A stretch of 64,000 bases of DNA from assembly GCF_001427665.1 (NCBI RefSeq), contig NZ_LMHC01000023.1, positions 325,170 through 389,169 on the forward strand. Reading direction: 5' to 3'. Under the pieces are notes generated by a model. That model was not told the origin of the DNA, searched no databases, and saw only the letters and a program-made list of their open reading frames with translations. The position numbers and the translations under genes are program-made. Of this stretch, positions 33,856 to 42,262 are shown one piece after another. Each line of letters starts with the position of its first letter. Within the stretch, counting starts at the first letter, position 1. Source of the stretch: Caulobacter sp. Root655 (lineage in GTDB: Bacteria > Pseudomonadota > Alphaproteobacteria > Caulobacterales > Caulobacteraceae).

Positions 33856-34769
33856 GAGGCCAGGAACCGCAGGGCCGGCGCCAGCGCCACGGTCAGGCCG
33901 CAGCCGCCGTCATAGACGTCGCCGTCGACCACCAGGGGCTGGTCGGTGGTGATGCGCAGGCGCTCGGCGTCGCCGCGCCGATAGCCGTACTGTTCCTGCC
34001 AGGCGGAATCGCGCCCCTTCAGCAGGGCCGGGAAGGCGCCGGGCAGCCGCCGGGGCGGCGCGTCGACCTCGAGATACTTCATGCCCTCGCGCGGCGGTCC
34101 GAACGGCTTGAGGTTGAACGGCAGGCGCTTGAGGGTGGTGGCCAGGACGATGAAGCGGTCGGCCGTGCGCTTGTCCTGGTCGTCGACGGCCAGGCACAGG
34201 GGCACGCCGGCCCGCCACTCGTCGCGGGCCCCGCCCATCACCGTGCCGATCAGCGCGCCCAGCACGCTCATCGCCACCGAGATGCTGTGGAAGGCGCCCA
34301 GCTTGTGGACGTTCTGGGCCAGGCTGGTGGCGCGCACGAAGGCCCCCAGACCGAACACGAAGCCGCGCAGCGACGGCCGCCCGTCGTCCCAGCGCACTTC
34401 CAGCGGCGCGCGGAGCTTGATCACGGCATTGCCGGACCGGGCCGCCGCGATGGCGTCCTCCAGGGTCCAGTCGCGCGGCACGCCCAGGTCGATGGCCAGA
34501 ACGTTGGTCTTGCCCGAGGGCAGCAGGGCGATCAGCGGCGGGTTGTCGCCGAAGGCGCGGGGCAGCAGGCTGAGCACATCGCGGATCGTGCCGTCGCCGC
34601 CGTCGATGACCAGCAGGCCGACGCCGCACTGGGCGAAGGCCTCCAGGTCCTGCTCCAGGGCCTCGGGGGTCGCGGGCTCGACCAGCAGCACCGCGTCGGG
34701 CGTCGAGGTCTCCTCGGCGCGCCCGATATTGGCGTGGCTCCTGGGATTGCGGACGACCCCGATGCGCAT
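33852..34769 (-). CDS. cpgB: CpgB, ceramide kinase (diacylglycerol-kinase fold)
   Basis: A 305-residue lipid kinase. The nucleotide-binding GGDGT is at residues 57-61 in VIDGGDGTIRDVLSL, followed by LPSGKTNVLAIDLG and an acidic C-terminal domain (GDVYDGGCGLTV). Published Caulobacter work assigns this gene as the ATP-dependent ceramide kinase, making ceramide-1-phosphate. The ATG at 34769 overlaps the cpgA stop (TGATG); an in-frame ATG five codons earlier at 34784 is less likely. The long frame upstream of it is antisense/out of frame to cpgA and not coding. Confidence 0.85.
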   Translation of the reverse strand: MRIGVVRNPRSHANIGRAEETSTPDAVLLVEPATPEALEQDLEAFAQCGVGLLVIDGGDGTIRDVLSLLPRAFGDNPPLIALLPSGKTNVLAIDLGVPRDWTLEDAIAAARSGNAVIKLRAPLEVRWDDGRPSLRGFVFGLGAFVRATSLAQNVHKLGAFHSISVAMSVLGALIGTVMGGARDEWRAGVPLCLAVDDQDKRTADRFIVLATTLKRLPFNLKPFGPPREGMKYLEVDAPPRRLPGAFPALLKGRDSAWQEQYGYRRGDAERLRITTDQPLVVDGDVYDGGCGLTVALAPALRFLAS

Positions 34770-35908
34770 CAGCGCGATAACCATGAGACGACGGAACCCT
34801 TGGGCGCGACCAGGCCCTGCAGAATCTGGGCGGCATGGACGAGCAAGCAGATCGCCGTCCAGACCGCGACGGCTGTGAATCCGATGTCGGGACGCCCGAC
34901 CAGGACCGCAAGGGTCAGCAGGATGAGGTTGGGGTTGCGGCGGGCGGTGATCAGCCGGAAGAAGCTGTCGAACGGCCGCCAGGCGTGCATCTCGACCTTG
35001 AACAGGGCCAGGAAGATCCCCTCCTCCACCCGCTGGGCGACATAGCCGCCGACGATGATCGCCAGCATCAGCCCGCCATACGGCACGGTGAAGCCCAGGG
35101 CTCCGAGGCCAACGAACCAGGCCCACCACCAGAACGGCGGATGCACCAGGTCGATGCCGTGGTCGAAGACGTTGCCCCATTTCGACGAGGTCAGGGTCAC
35201 CCGCGCCAGCTTGCCATCGACGGTGTCGAGGAAGGTCATGATCCAGGCGCAGACCAGGCCCCAGCCATAATGGCCCGTCCAGAACAGCCCGAAGGCGGCC
35301 AGCACCAGCAGGAAGCCGATCAAGGTCACCTGGTTCGGCGTCATCTTCGCCAGCGCGCACCAACGGGTGACGATCCGGGCCGGCGTCGGCCAGACGTACT
35401 TGGTCACCAGGTCGGTGACGCCCTTGTACGAGCCCTGGAACAGGCGCCTCTCGACGGCGACTTGGGTCTGCGGCGTCAGGCGCTCCAGCACCGGCGGCTC
35501 GCGCTTGCGCAGGGCGCTGTTGTAGGCCGAACCCAGCTCCAGCGCCGTCAGGCGGGTCATGGCCAGGGCGGTGACGTCCTCGCCGGTGTCCAGCCGCACG
35601 ATGGCGTCCCGAGCCACGGCGGCGGGCACGTTGACGGCGACCACCCGGCCGCTCTCATCGACCAGGGCCACGCCCGGACGCCCGGCCAGGGCCTTGATCA
35701 GCGACTCGTCGAACACCCAGCCGGCGTCGACCACCACCACCTCGCCGCGGATGAACACCGTGTCGGGCGTGGCCTCGACCAGGTCCAGGCGGCGGTAGAT
35801 TCGCGACAGCCGCTCGGCGGAAGTCATCCCCCAGAGGCGGGTTCTGGCCTGGCCCACCGTGACGGCGGACGGGCTGGAGGCCCCCTTCGGATCATTTTCG
35901 ACGGTCAC
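34769..35908 (-). CDS. cpgA: CpgA, CDP-alcohol phosphatidyltransferase family protein
   Basis: A 379-residue membrane enzyme. The C-terminal half has about six membrane helices and the full CDP-alcohol transferase motif: D228-TV-D231-G, then LAR, G245 and D249/D253 in GNVFDHGID. The first ~170 residues are soluble (FIRGEVVVVDAGWVFDESL, GVALVDESGRVVAVNV), unlike the minimal family, and look like a degenerate nucleotidyltransferase-type domain. In ceramide phosphoglycerate synthesis it probably transfers a phospho-group from a CDP donor to or from ceramide phosphate; the precise reaction is not settled here. The start is a GTG. Its promoter region is shared with the divergent metallophosphoesterase gene. 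Confidence 0.8.
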   Translation of the reverse strand: MTVENDPKGASSPSAVTVGQARTRLWGMTSAERLSRIYRRLDLVEATPDTVFIRGEVVVVDAGWVFDESLIKALAGRPGVALVDESGRVVAVNVPAAVARDAIVRLDTGEDVTALAMTRLTALELGSAYNSALRKREPPVLERLTPQTQVAVERRLFQGSYKGVTDLVTKYVWPTPARIVTRWCALAKMTPNQVTLIGFLLVLAAFGLFWTGHYGWGLVCAWIMTFLDTVDGKLARVTLTSSKWGNVFDHGIDLVHPPFWWWAWFVGLGALGFTVPYGGLMLAIIVGGYVAQRVEEGIFLALFKVEMHAWRPFDSFFRLITARRNPNLILLTLAVLVGRPDIGFTAVAVWTAICLLVHAAQILQGLVAPKGSVVSWLSR

Positions 35909-35973
35909 GTTAAGACAACCCCTTGAAACCCGAGGCGATTGATAAGCAGCTTCGGCTCCTTCCGCCAGAATCC

Positions 35974-36909
35974 GTGATCCAAGTCTTGTCGATATTCCGC
36001 CTCGCCCACCTCTCCGACCTCCACCTGCCGCCGCCGAAGGGCGCTTTTGGCTGGCGAGACCTGCTGTCCAAGCGGCTGCTGAGCCGCATCGCCTGGCGAC
36101 GCAAGGGCGAGGAACACCGGCCCGAGGTGCTGGCGGCGCTGGTCGCCGACCTCAAGGGTCAGGCCCACGACCATATCGCCATTACCGGCGACCTGACCAA
36201 CTTCGCGTCGAAGGTCGAACTCGAGGCCGCCCGCCGCTGGCTGGAGGCCCTGGGACCGGCTCGCGACATCACCGTCAGCCCCGGCAACCACGACGCCCTG
36301 ATCGACCCCGGGCAGGCTCAACCGTTCGCGTCCTGGGCGCCCTGGCTGGGCGACAGCGGCGAGGCGAACTTTCCGCAGGTGCGGGTCCGCGATGGTGTGG
36401 CGGTGTTCAACCTCTGCTCGGCCGTGCCGACCGCCCTGCACCTGGCCACCGGCCAGCTGGGCGCGGCGCAACTGGAGCGCCTCGACGCCCTGCTCGGCGA
36501 TTCCACCTATCATGACCTGTTCCGCGTGGTGCTGCTGCACCACCCGCCGGTGCCGGGCGCGGTGTCCAAGCGCAAGTCGCTGGTCGACCAGGACGACCTG
36601 CGGGCCCTGCTGGCCCGGCACGGCGCGGACCTCGTCCTGCACGGCCACGCCCACGAGGCGATGGTGGCGACGACCCCGGGTCCGGACGGAACGATGATCC
36701 CGGTGCTGGGCGTGCCTTCCGCCTCGGCGGCCGGCGGCCTTGGCCATCCCGCCGCGCGCTGGCACGGCGTCGAGATCGCCCGCCAGGCGGACGGGTCGCG
36801 CGAGGTCAAGGTCGTGGCGCGCGGGCTCGATCCGAAGACCAGCCAGGTGGCGGAGCTGGGCCGCTACGTCCTCACCCAGGCCGGCCGACTGGCGCCTCAA
36901 CGCGGATAG
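35974..36909 (+). CDS. Metallophosphoesterase inside the sphingolipid locus
   Basis: A calcineurin-like phosphoesterase of about 311 residues. All metal-binding blocks are present: HLSDLHLPPP, ITGDLTNF, SPGNHDAL, LLHHPPVPG and HGHAHEAM. The start is unclear: the frame opens with TTG at 35923, but a GTG at 35974 or a TTG at 35986 places the first strand (IFRLAHLSDLH) better and leaves room for the divergent cpgA start. No membrane segment is seen. Substrate may be a nucleotide, lipid phosphate or pyrophosphate; within this locus a lipid or CDP-linked substrate is attractive but unproven. Its end overlaps the convergent DUF2141 gene by 13 bases. Confidence 0.88.
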   Translation: MIQVLSIFRLAHLSDLHLPPPKGAFGWRDLLSKRLLSRIAWRRKGEEHRPEVLAALVADLKGQAHDHIAITGDLTNFASKVELEAARRWLEALGPARDITVSPGNHDALIDPGQAQPFASWAPWLGDSGEANFPQVRVRDGVAVFNLCSAVPTALHLATGQLGAAQLERLDALLGDSTYHDLFRVVLLHHPPVPGAVSKRKSLVDQDDLRALLARHGADLVLHGHAHEAMVATTPGPDGTMIPVLGVPSASAAGGLGHPAARWHGVEIARQADGSREVKVVARGLDPKTSQVAELGRYVLTQAGRLAPQRG

Positions 36910-37397
36910 CGCATGCGGATCCGCAGGGTGATGTTGTCGGAGCCGGTCCTGAAGCGCGCGGCCTCGAACGTCGGCACGCCGAACTTGGTCGGCGCGTCGT
37001 TGGAGAAGCCGTAGCCCTCGCCGGGCAGGCCGACGGCGTTGCGGTCGAAGTCGTGGTTGGCGTTGGTGTCGTGATAGACGGCCACCGCGTAGGCGTCGGG
37101 TCTGGGCAGGTAGAAACAGACCTGGGTCACCGGCGCCGTGGTCCGGACCCGCGCCCGCATCAGCTTGCCGCGCGGGGCCATGAAGCGGTGCGAGTCGGAC
37201 GGATAGAGGGTGACGGCGACCTCGCCCTGGTTGGATCTCAGCTGTCCCACCTGGACGATGAGCTTCATGCCGGTCGGACGCCCCTCGCAGTCGCCGCCGC
37301 GCGAGGCGACGCCGTCGGATTCCGCCGCCGACGACGACCCGGCCATGGCCGCGAAACCGGCGACGGCCACGGCGAAGAGTGCGGATCGTACTTCCAT
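36897..37397 (-). CDS. DUF2141 exported protein
   Basis: A 166-residue exported protein of the DUF2141 family. The ATG at 37397 opens a signal peptide (MEVRSALFAVAVAGFAAMAG). Family phrases follow: KLIVQVGQLRSNQGEVAVTLY, VCFYLPRPDAYAVAVYHDTN, ANHDFDRNAVGLPGEGYGFSN. The family occurs in many Gram-negative bacteria, often in lipid-related loci; function unknown. It lies inside the sphingolipid locus, opposite in strand, between the phosphoesterase and the HIT-lptF operon, and is divergent from the latter. Confidence 0.85.
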   Translation of the reverse strand: MEVRSALFAVAVAGFAAMAGSSSAAESDGVASRGGDCEGRPTGMKLIVQVGQLRSNQGEVAVTLYPSDSHRFMAPRGKLMRARVRTTAPVTQVCFYLPRPDAYAVAVYHDTNANHDFDRNAVGLPGEGYGFSNDAPTKFGVPTFEAARFRTGSDNITLRIRMRYPR

Positions 37398-37459
37398 CAA
37401 AAAGGGCGCATCCCTATTGTAAGACCGACGGCGGCTCACGCCCCGAGGCGAGGCCGACC

Positions 37460-37897
37460 ATGACCAATCCCACCGCGACGAGTTTCGGTTTTCCGCGCAC
37501 CAGGGTCGCCGAAACCGCCAGTTGGCTCATTCTCGTACGTCCCAAGCAGCCGACATTTGGGTCATTGGTCCTGATATGCAAGGAAGAGGCCGAGGCTTTC
37601 TCGAAACTGAGTCCCGCCGCGTTCGCCGACCTGAAGACGGCGACGGACGGTATCGAGCGGATGCTGGGCGAGGTCGTGGCGTATGAGAAGATCAACTATC
37701 TGATGCTGATGATGGTCGACAAGGACGTGCACTTCCACGTGATCCCGCGCTACGCGGGAACGCGCGAGCATGACGGCCAGGTGTTCCACGACGCCGGCTG
37801 GCCCGCCGTTCCGGCCCTGGGCTCCACCGTCGACCTGGACCTGGACGCCGCCGAGCGTCTGGCCCGGACCCTGGCTCAGGCCTGGTCGGCGGCGTGA
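37460..37897 (+). CDS. HIT family hydrolase at the head of the lptFG-bcerS operon
   Basis: A 145-residue member of the HIT superfamily. The reduced histidine motif HFHVIPRY is near residue 92; YEKINYLMLMMVDKDVHFH precedes it. The first histidine is followed by only one more in the triad position, so the canonical H-x-H-x-H is incomplete. HIT proteins split nucleotide-phosphate bonds, as in dinucleoside polyphosphates or CDP/ADP-linked compounds. It starts at the ATG at 37460 and overlaps the lptF-like gene by four bases (GTGA), so it belongs to this operon. Confidence 0.82.
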   Translation: MTNPTATSFGFPRTRVAETASWLILVRPKQPTFGSLVLICKEEAEAFSKLSPAAFADLKTATDGIERMLGEVVAYEKINYLMLMMVDKDVHFHVIPRYAGTREHDGQVFHDAGWPAVPALGSTVDLDLDAAERLARTLAQAWSAA

Positions 37898-39126
37898 GCA
37901 AGCACCCGATCCCCGTTCCGCACGGCACGTCGCGCCTGCGCCTGATCGACCGCTACCTTCTGCGCCTGCTGTTCTGGCCGATCATCGGTTGCCTGGGCGT
38001 GACGGTGATCGCCCTGCTGCTGGAACGCGTGCTGCGGCTGCTGGACGTGCTGTCGCAAAGCAGCGCCCGCTTCGGCTACGTCACCTCGCTGGCCGCCAAC
38101 CTGGTGCCGCACTATCTGGGCCTGGCCCTGCCCGTGGCGTTCTTCGTGGCCCTGTTCATCGTCATCACCAAGCTGAGCGACGGCTCCGAGATCGACGCCC
38201 TGCTGGCCAGCGGCCAGTCCCTGACCCGCATCGCCGCGCCGTTCATCTGTGTCGGCCTGTTCCTGACGGTCTTCAGCCTGATCGTCTTCGGCTACATGCA
38301 GCCCTACAGCCGCTACGCCTATCGCGCGGTGATGCACGAGGCCGTCAACGCCGGCTGGAACGGCAAGCTTTCGGGCGGAGCCTTCATCGACGAGCCCAAG
38401 CTGCTGATGACCGCCGACGACGCCGACCCCGCGGGCCAGCGCCTGACGCGGGTGTTCATCCGCCGCCTCGACGCCAACGGTCGCGAGGAGGTGATCACCG
38501 CCGCCACCGCCGACTTGGCGGCCGACCCGGGGGTCAAGACCGTCACCATGCTGCTGCGCAAGGGCCAGCGGATCGGCCTGGACGCACGCGGCCAGTACCG
38601 CACCCTGGTCTTCGACCAGTTCACCACCCAGGTGCCGTTGGCCGGCGCGGCCGCCCTGCTGCGGACCCGTGGCGGCGACGAGCGCGAGCTGACCCTGGGC
38701 GAACTGGCCCGACAGGCCGAACTGCCCAAGCCGGTCGTGCCGCGCGCCACCCTGCTGGCCGAACTCTACGGCCGGCTGGCGCGGGCCTTCTTCCTGCCCT
38801 TCCTGCCGCTGCTGGCCTTCCCGCTGGGCCTGGCCGCCAAGCGCGGCAACCGCACGCCCGGCCTGATCATCGCCGGCGTGCTGCTGCTGGCCTTCCAGCA
38901 CAGCCTGCAGCTAGGCCAGAGCCTGGCGGAGTCCGGCAAGGCCATGCCCCTGGCGGCGATCGGCGCGCCGTTCCTGATCTTCACCAGCTTCAGCGTCTGG
39001 ATGTTCATCGGCAGCCGCAAGCGGCCCGGCCAGACGCCGGTCACCGAACTGATCCGCCGCATGGGCATCGGCATCGTCCGCTTCCGCCGCATGTTCCGGT
39101 CCAAGTTCGAACGGGCGAACGCATGA
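37894..39126 (+). CDS. LptF-like permease, sphingolipid transport candidate
   Basis: A 410-residue YjgP/YjgQ-family permease with six membrane helices in two groups of three (about 15-125 and 290-375) around a periplasmic beta domain. It shows LIDRYLLRLLFWPII and ITKLSDGSEIDALLASGQS, the family coupling region for the LptB ATPase. Canonical lptF-lptG pairs precede lptD; here the pair sits between a HIT gene and bcerS. With the LptC-like gene at 25493, it forms a set that could extract sphingolipid from the inner membrane. The ATPase would have to be shared or encoded elsewhere. The GTG start is coupled to the HIT stop. Confidence 0.85.
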   Translation: MSKHPIPVPHGTSRLRLIDRYLLRLLFWPIIGCLGVTVIALLLERVLRLLDVLSQSSARFGYVTSLAANLVPHYLGLALPVAFFVALFIVITKLSDGSEIDALLASGQSLTRIAAPFICVGLFLTVFSLIVFGYMQPYSRYAYRAVMHEAVNAGWNGKLSGGAFIDEPKLLMTADDADPAGQRLTRVFIRRLDANGREEVITAATADLAADPGVKTVTMLLRKGQRIGLDARGQYRTLVFDQFTTQVPLAGAAALLRTRGGDERELTLGELARQAELPKPVVPRATLLAELYGRLARAFFLPFLPLLAFPLGLAAKRGNRTPGLIIAGVLLLAFQHSLQLGQSLAESGKAMPLAAIGAPFLIFTSFSVWMFIGSRKRPGQTPVTELIRRMGIGIVRFRRMFRSKFERANA

Positions 39127-40187
39127 AGATCCAGCTCTACGTCCTGCGCACGGTCGCCACCCGCGTGCTCGGCGCCGCCGTGGTGCTGTTCTCGATCCTG
39201 CAGATCCTCGACCTGCTGGAAGTGACCACGGAAATCCTCGACCGCGGCCTGGGCACGGCGGGGGTGCTGTACTACGCCGCCCTGCGCTCGCCGCGCCTGG
39301 TCGAGCAGGTGGCGCCGATCGCCACCCTGGCCGGCGGCCTGTTCGCCTTCTCGCAGCTGGCCCGCGAGAGCGCGATCATCGCCATGCGCGCCACCGGCAT
39401 CTCGGCCTATCGCATCGTCGGCATGGCCATGCCCGTGGCCTTCCTGGTCATGGCCCTGGACTTCAGCTGCTCCCAGATCATCGCCCCACGCACCGACCCG
39501 GTCCTGAGCGCCTGGTGGCAGGCCACCACCCCGGTCGCCGACCGCAAGGTTCCGGGACCGCGCAGCTTCCGGGCCGGCGACGACCTGGTGATCGCCGACG
39601 GCGCCTCGTCCGACGGCCGCCAGCTGAACGTCGTGAGGGTCTATCGCCGCGACAAGGCCGGTCGCCTGGTCGAGCGCATCGAGGCGCCGACCGCCACCTA
39701 CGGCCACGGCGGCGGCTGGACCCTGAACAAGCCGGTGATCGTCCGGTTCAACGGCGAGCAGGTCAATGTCGTGCCCGCCGCCCAGATGACCTGGCCCTCG
39801 CCGCTGCATCGCCAGGACGTCCAGGCCCTGTTCGCCGACAGCCCGGTGCCGAGCGCCGCCACGGCCCGCCGGGTCCTGCTGAACGGCGGCGGCGACCGTC
39901 CGGCGGCCTATTACGAGACCCAGTTCCTGGCCGCCTTCGCCGGACCGTTCGCGGCCCTGGTCATGCTGCTGCTCAGCGCCCCCGTGGCCCTGGCCAATTT
40001 CCGCAGCGGCCAGGGCGCGGTGCTGCTGACCGGCGGCCTGGCGGCGGGCCTGATCTTCCTGGTCGCCAACGGCATGCTGACCGCCCTAGGCGAAGGGGGC
40101 GCGCTATCGCCGCTCCTGGCCGTCTGGGGCGGCCCCGTGATCTTCGCCGCCCTCGCGGTCTACGCCTTAGTCGTCTTGGAGGGCTGA
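39123..40187 (+). CDS. LptG-like permease, partner of the LptF-like gene
   Basis: A 354-residue YjgP/YjgQ-family permease. Three N-terminal and three C-terminal membrane helices flank a periplasmic domain (VIADGASSDGRQLNVVRVYR). The LptG-type coupling region SQLARESAIIAMRATGIS lies near residues 80-97. It starts with ATGA overlap on the LptF-like stop and ends one base before the bcerS start. Together with LptF-like it should form the heterodimer that lifts lipid to an LptC-type bridge. The cargo is inferred from the operon. Confidence 0.87.
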   Translation: MKIQLYVLRTVATRVLGAAVVLFSILQILDLLEVTTEILDRGLGTAGVLYYAALRSPRLVEQVAPIATLAGGLFAFSQLARESAIIAMRATGISAYRIVGMAMPVAFLVMALDFSCSQIIAPRTDPVLSAWWQATTPVADRKVPGPRSFRAGDDLVIADGASSDGRQLNVVRVYRRDKAGRLVERIEAPTATYGHGGGWTLNKPVIVRFNGEQVNVVPAAQMTWPSPLHRQDVQALFADSPVPSAATARRVLLNGGGDRPAAYYETQFLAAFAGPFAALVMLLLSAPVALANFRSGQGAVLLTGGLAAGLIFLVANGMLTALGEGGALSPLLAVWGGPVIFAALAVYALVVLEG

Positions 40188-41339
40188 ATGCCGTTCGACA
40201 CCGTCGATTCCGACCTTACGGTCATTCCCGTCCGCACCAGGGCGGAGCTGAAGCGCTTCATCAACCTGGCCAATCGCCTCAACGCCAAGGACCCCAACTG
40301 GGTCGTGCCGTTGATGATGGAGCGGATGGCCGCCCTGACGCCGAAGACCAACCCGTTCTTCGAGCATGCCGAGGTCCAGATGTGGCTGGCCCAGCGGGCC
40401 GGCCGCGACGTGGGCCGGATCAGCGCCCAGATCGACGCCCTGGCGGTCCAGGAGCCCGGCCAGAAGACCGGCAATTTCGGGATGATCGCCGCCGAGGACG
40501 ACCCGGCGGTGTTCAAGATCCTGTTCCGCACCGCCGAGGACTGGCTGCGGGCCCGCGGCTGCACCAACGCCCTGGGCCCGTTCAACCTGTCGATCAACGA
40601 GGAGGTCGGCCTGCTGGTCGACGGCTTCGACACCCCGCCGATGGTGATGATGGGCCACGATCCGGCCTATGCCGCCGCGCGGGTCGAGGAGCAGGGCTAC
40701 GCCAAGGCCAAGGACGTTTACGCCTATGTCTGCGATCCCACCGCCGCCCTGCCGGCCGTGGTGGTGCGCCGGGTCAAGCGCGGCCTGCCCGAGGGCGTGA
40801 CCCTGCGCCAGCTCGACATGAGCCGCTATGACGAGGAGGTTCGGTCGCTGACCGAGATCCTCAACGACGCCTGGGCCGGCAACTGGGGCTTCGTGCCCAC
40901 CACCGAGGCCGAGACCGCTCAGCTGGGCAAGGCCCTGAAGGACGTGCTCGACAAGCGCCTGATCCTGTTCGCCGAGATCGACGGCGAGCCCGCCGGCTTC
41001 ATTGTGCTGCTGCCCAACGTCAACGAGGCCATCGAAGGCCTGAACGGCAAGCTGCTGCCGTTCGGCTGGGCCAGGCTGCTGTGGCGGCTGAAGGTCAAGC
41101 GCGTGAAGTCGATCCGCATCCCGCTGATGGGCCTCAAGCGCAAGTTCGCCGACAGCCTGCGCGGCCAGGTCGTGCCCTTCCACCTGATGAACGCCGGCCG
41201 CGACGCCGGCCTGGCCCTGGGCTACGACAAGTTCGAATTCTCGTGGGTGCTGGAAGGCAACCTGCCGATGCGGCGGATCTCCGAGGCCATGGGCGCAGAG
41301 ATCTACAAGACCTACCGCATCTACGAGAAGGCGCTTTGA
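40188..41339 (+). CDS. bcerS: Bacterial ceramide synthase bCerS (N-acyltransferase)
   Basis: A 383-residue cytosolic protein with a GNAT-like fold, corresponding to the Caulobacter N-acyltransferase that adds the second fatty acid to 3-ketosphinganine. Family phrases are PVRTRAELKRFINLANRLN, DPNWVVPLMMERM, GPFNLSINEEVGLLVDGFD and the C-terminal FEFSWVLEGNLPMRR. It is unrelated to eukaryotic ceramide synthases (no TLC membrane domain). It directly follows the lptG-like gene, with GGAGGG before the ATG, and is followed in a TTGA overlap by a nucleotidyltransferase gene, so lipid assembly and transport genes are in one operon. Confidence 0.9.
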   Translation: MPFDTVDSDLTVIPVRTRAELKRFINLANRLNAKDPNWVVPLMMERMAALTPKTNPFFEHAEVQMWLAQRAGRDVGRISAQIDALAVQEPGQKTGNFGMIAAEDDPAVFKILFRTAEDWLRARGCTNALGPFNLSINEEVGLLVDGFDTPPMVMMGHDPAYAAARVEEQGYAKAKDVYAYVCDPTAALPAVVVRRVKRGLPEGVTLRQLDMSRYDEEVRSLTEILNDAWAGNWGFVPTTEAETAQLGKALKDVLDKRLILFAEIDGEPAGFIVLLPNVNEAIEGLNGKLLPFGWARLLWRLKVKRVKSIRIPLMGLKRKFADSLRGQVVPFHLMNAGRDAGLALGYDKFEFSWVLEGNLPMRRISEAMGAEIYKTYRIYEKAL

Positions 41340-42106
41340 GCTTCCAGGCTCTGGTCCTGGCCGGCTCGCGCGGCGGGATTGACCCCGTCGCCGACTATGC
41401 CGGCGTCAGCCACAAGGGCCTGATCGTCCTGGGCGGCCAGACCCTGCTGACCCGGGTGCTGACGGCGCTGGACCAGGCCGGGGCGCGGCGGATCGGGGTC
41501 TCGACCTCGGACGCGGCGCTCGAAGCGGCCCTGGTGGCGATGCTGGCGGCCCCGTCCCTGGCCGCCGACATCCAGGTGCTGGCTTCGGCCGAAGGTCCCA
41601 GCCTAAGCGTCCGCCAGGGCGCGGCGGCCATGGGCACGCCCCTGCTGGTCACCACGGTCGACCACGCCCTGCTGCGGCCCGAATGGCTGACCGAGTTCAT
41701 GGCCGACGCGCCGCAAGACGCCGACATCGCCATCCTGCTGGCCCCCGAGGCCCTGGTGCGGGCCGCCGCGCCGGAGACCAGGCGCACCTATCTGGCGTTT
41801 CGCGACGGCCGCTATTCGGGCTGCAACCTGTTCCTGCTCAAGACCGACCGGGCCCTGCAGGCCATCGACCTGTGGCGCAAGGTCGAGCAGCACCGCAAGC
41901 AGCCCTGGAAGATCGCCGCCATGCTCGGCCCGGTGATGCTGGGCCGCTACCTGCTGGGCCGCATGACCCTGGACGAGACCGTCAGCCGCATCGGCGCCCT
42001 GGCCGGAGTCAAGGCCGTGGCGGTGCGCGCCCGGCACGGGCTGGCGGCGGTGGACGTCGACAAGCCCAGCGACCTGGACCTGGTGCGCAGCCTGGTCGAG
42101 GGCTGA
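41336..42106 (+). CDS. MobA-like NTP transferase in the bcerS operon (candidate CpgD)
   Basis: A 256-residue nucleotidyltransferase of the MobA/IspD-like NTP-transferase group. The signature loop is ALVLAGSRGGIDP at the start; TTVDHALLRPEW carries the metal-binding aspartate, and DVDKPSDLDLV is the usual C-terminal end. The start is a TTG overlapping the bcerS stop, so the two are coupled. In Caulobacter a phosphoglycerate cytidylyltransferase (CpgD) is needed for ceramide diphosphoglycerate. This gene is a candidate by position, but the LicC-like gene at 48412 competes. Another role, for example activation of a different head group, is open. Confidence 0.78.
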   Translation: MSFQALVLAGSRGGIDPVADYAGVSHKGLIVLGGQTLLTRVLTALDQAGARRIGVSTSDAALEAALVAMLAAPSLAADIQVLASAEGPSLSVRQGAAAMGTPLLVTTVDHALLRPEWLTEFMADAPQDADIAILLAPEALVRAAAPETRRTYLAFRDGRYSGCNLFLLKTDRALQAIDLWRKVEQHRKQPWKIAAMLGPVMLGRYLLGRMTLDETVSRIGALAGVKAVAVRARHGLAAVDVDKPSDLDLVRSLVEG

Positions 42107-42171
42107 GGAACGCGCTTGTTGGCCGTCGCGCCAAGCTCTCGCACCCTCTCGACGATTTTCTCCAAGCCGCG

Positions 42172-42198
42172 TGTCGATCCGCCAGGGGCTGGTTCGTC
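42172..42198 (+). promoter_or_regulatory. ECF42-type promoter upstream of the DGPF/sigma operon
   Basis: TGTCGA (42172-42177) and CGTC (42195-42198) are 17 bases apart, matching the known ECF42 target promoter (TGTCGA at -35, CGA/TC at -10). It ends 64 bases before the start of the DGPF gene, so the sigma factor probably drives its own operon. Confidence 0.65.
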
Positions 42199-42262
42199 GT
42201 CCTCAATAGCGAGACAGTGCAGCGGACGATAACGTTCGCGGCTCGCTCCAGGAGGATGCCCC

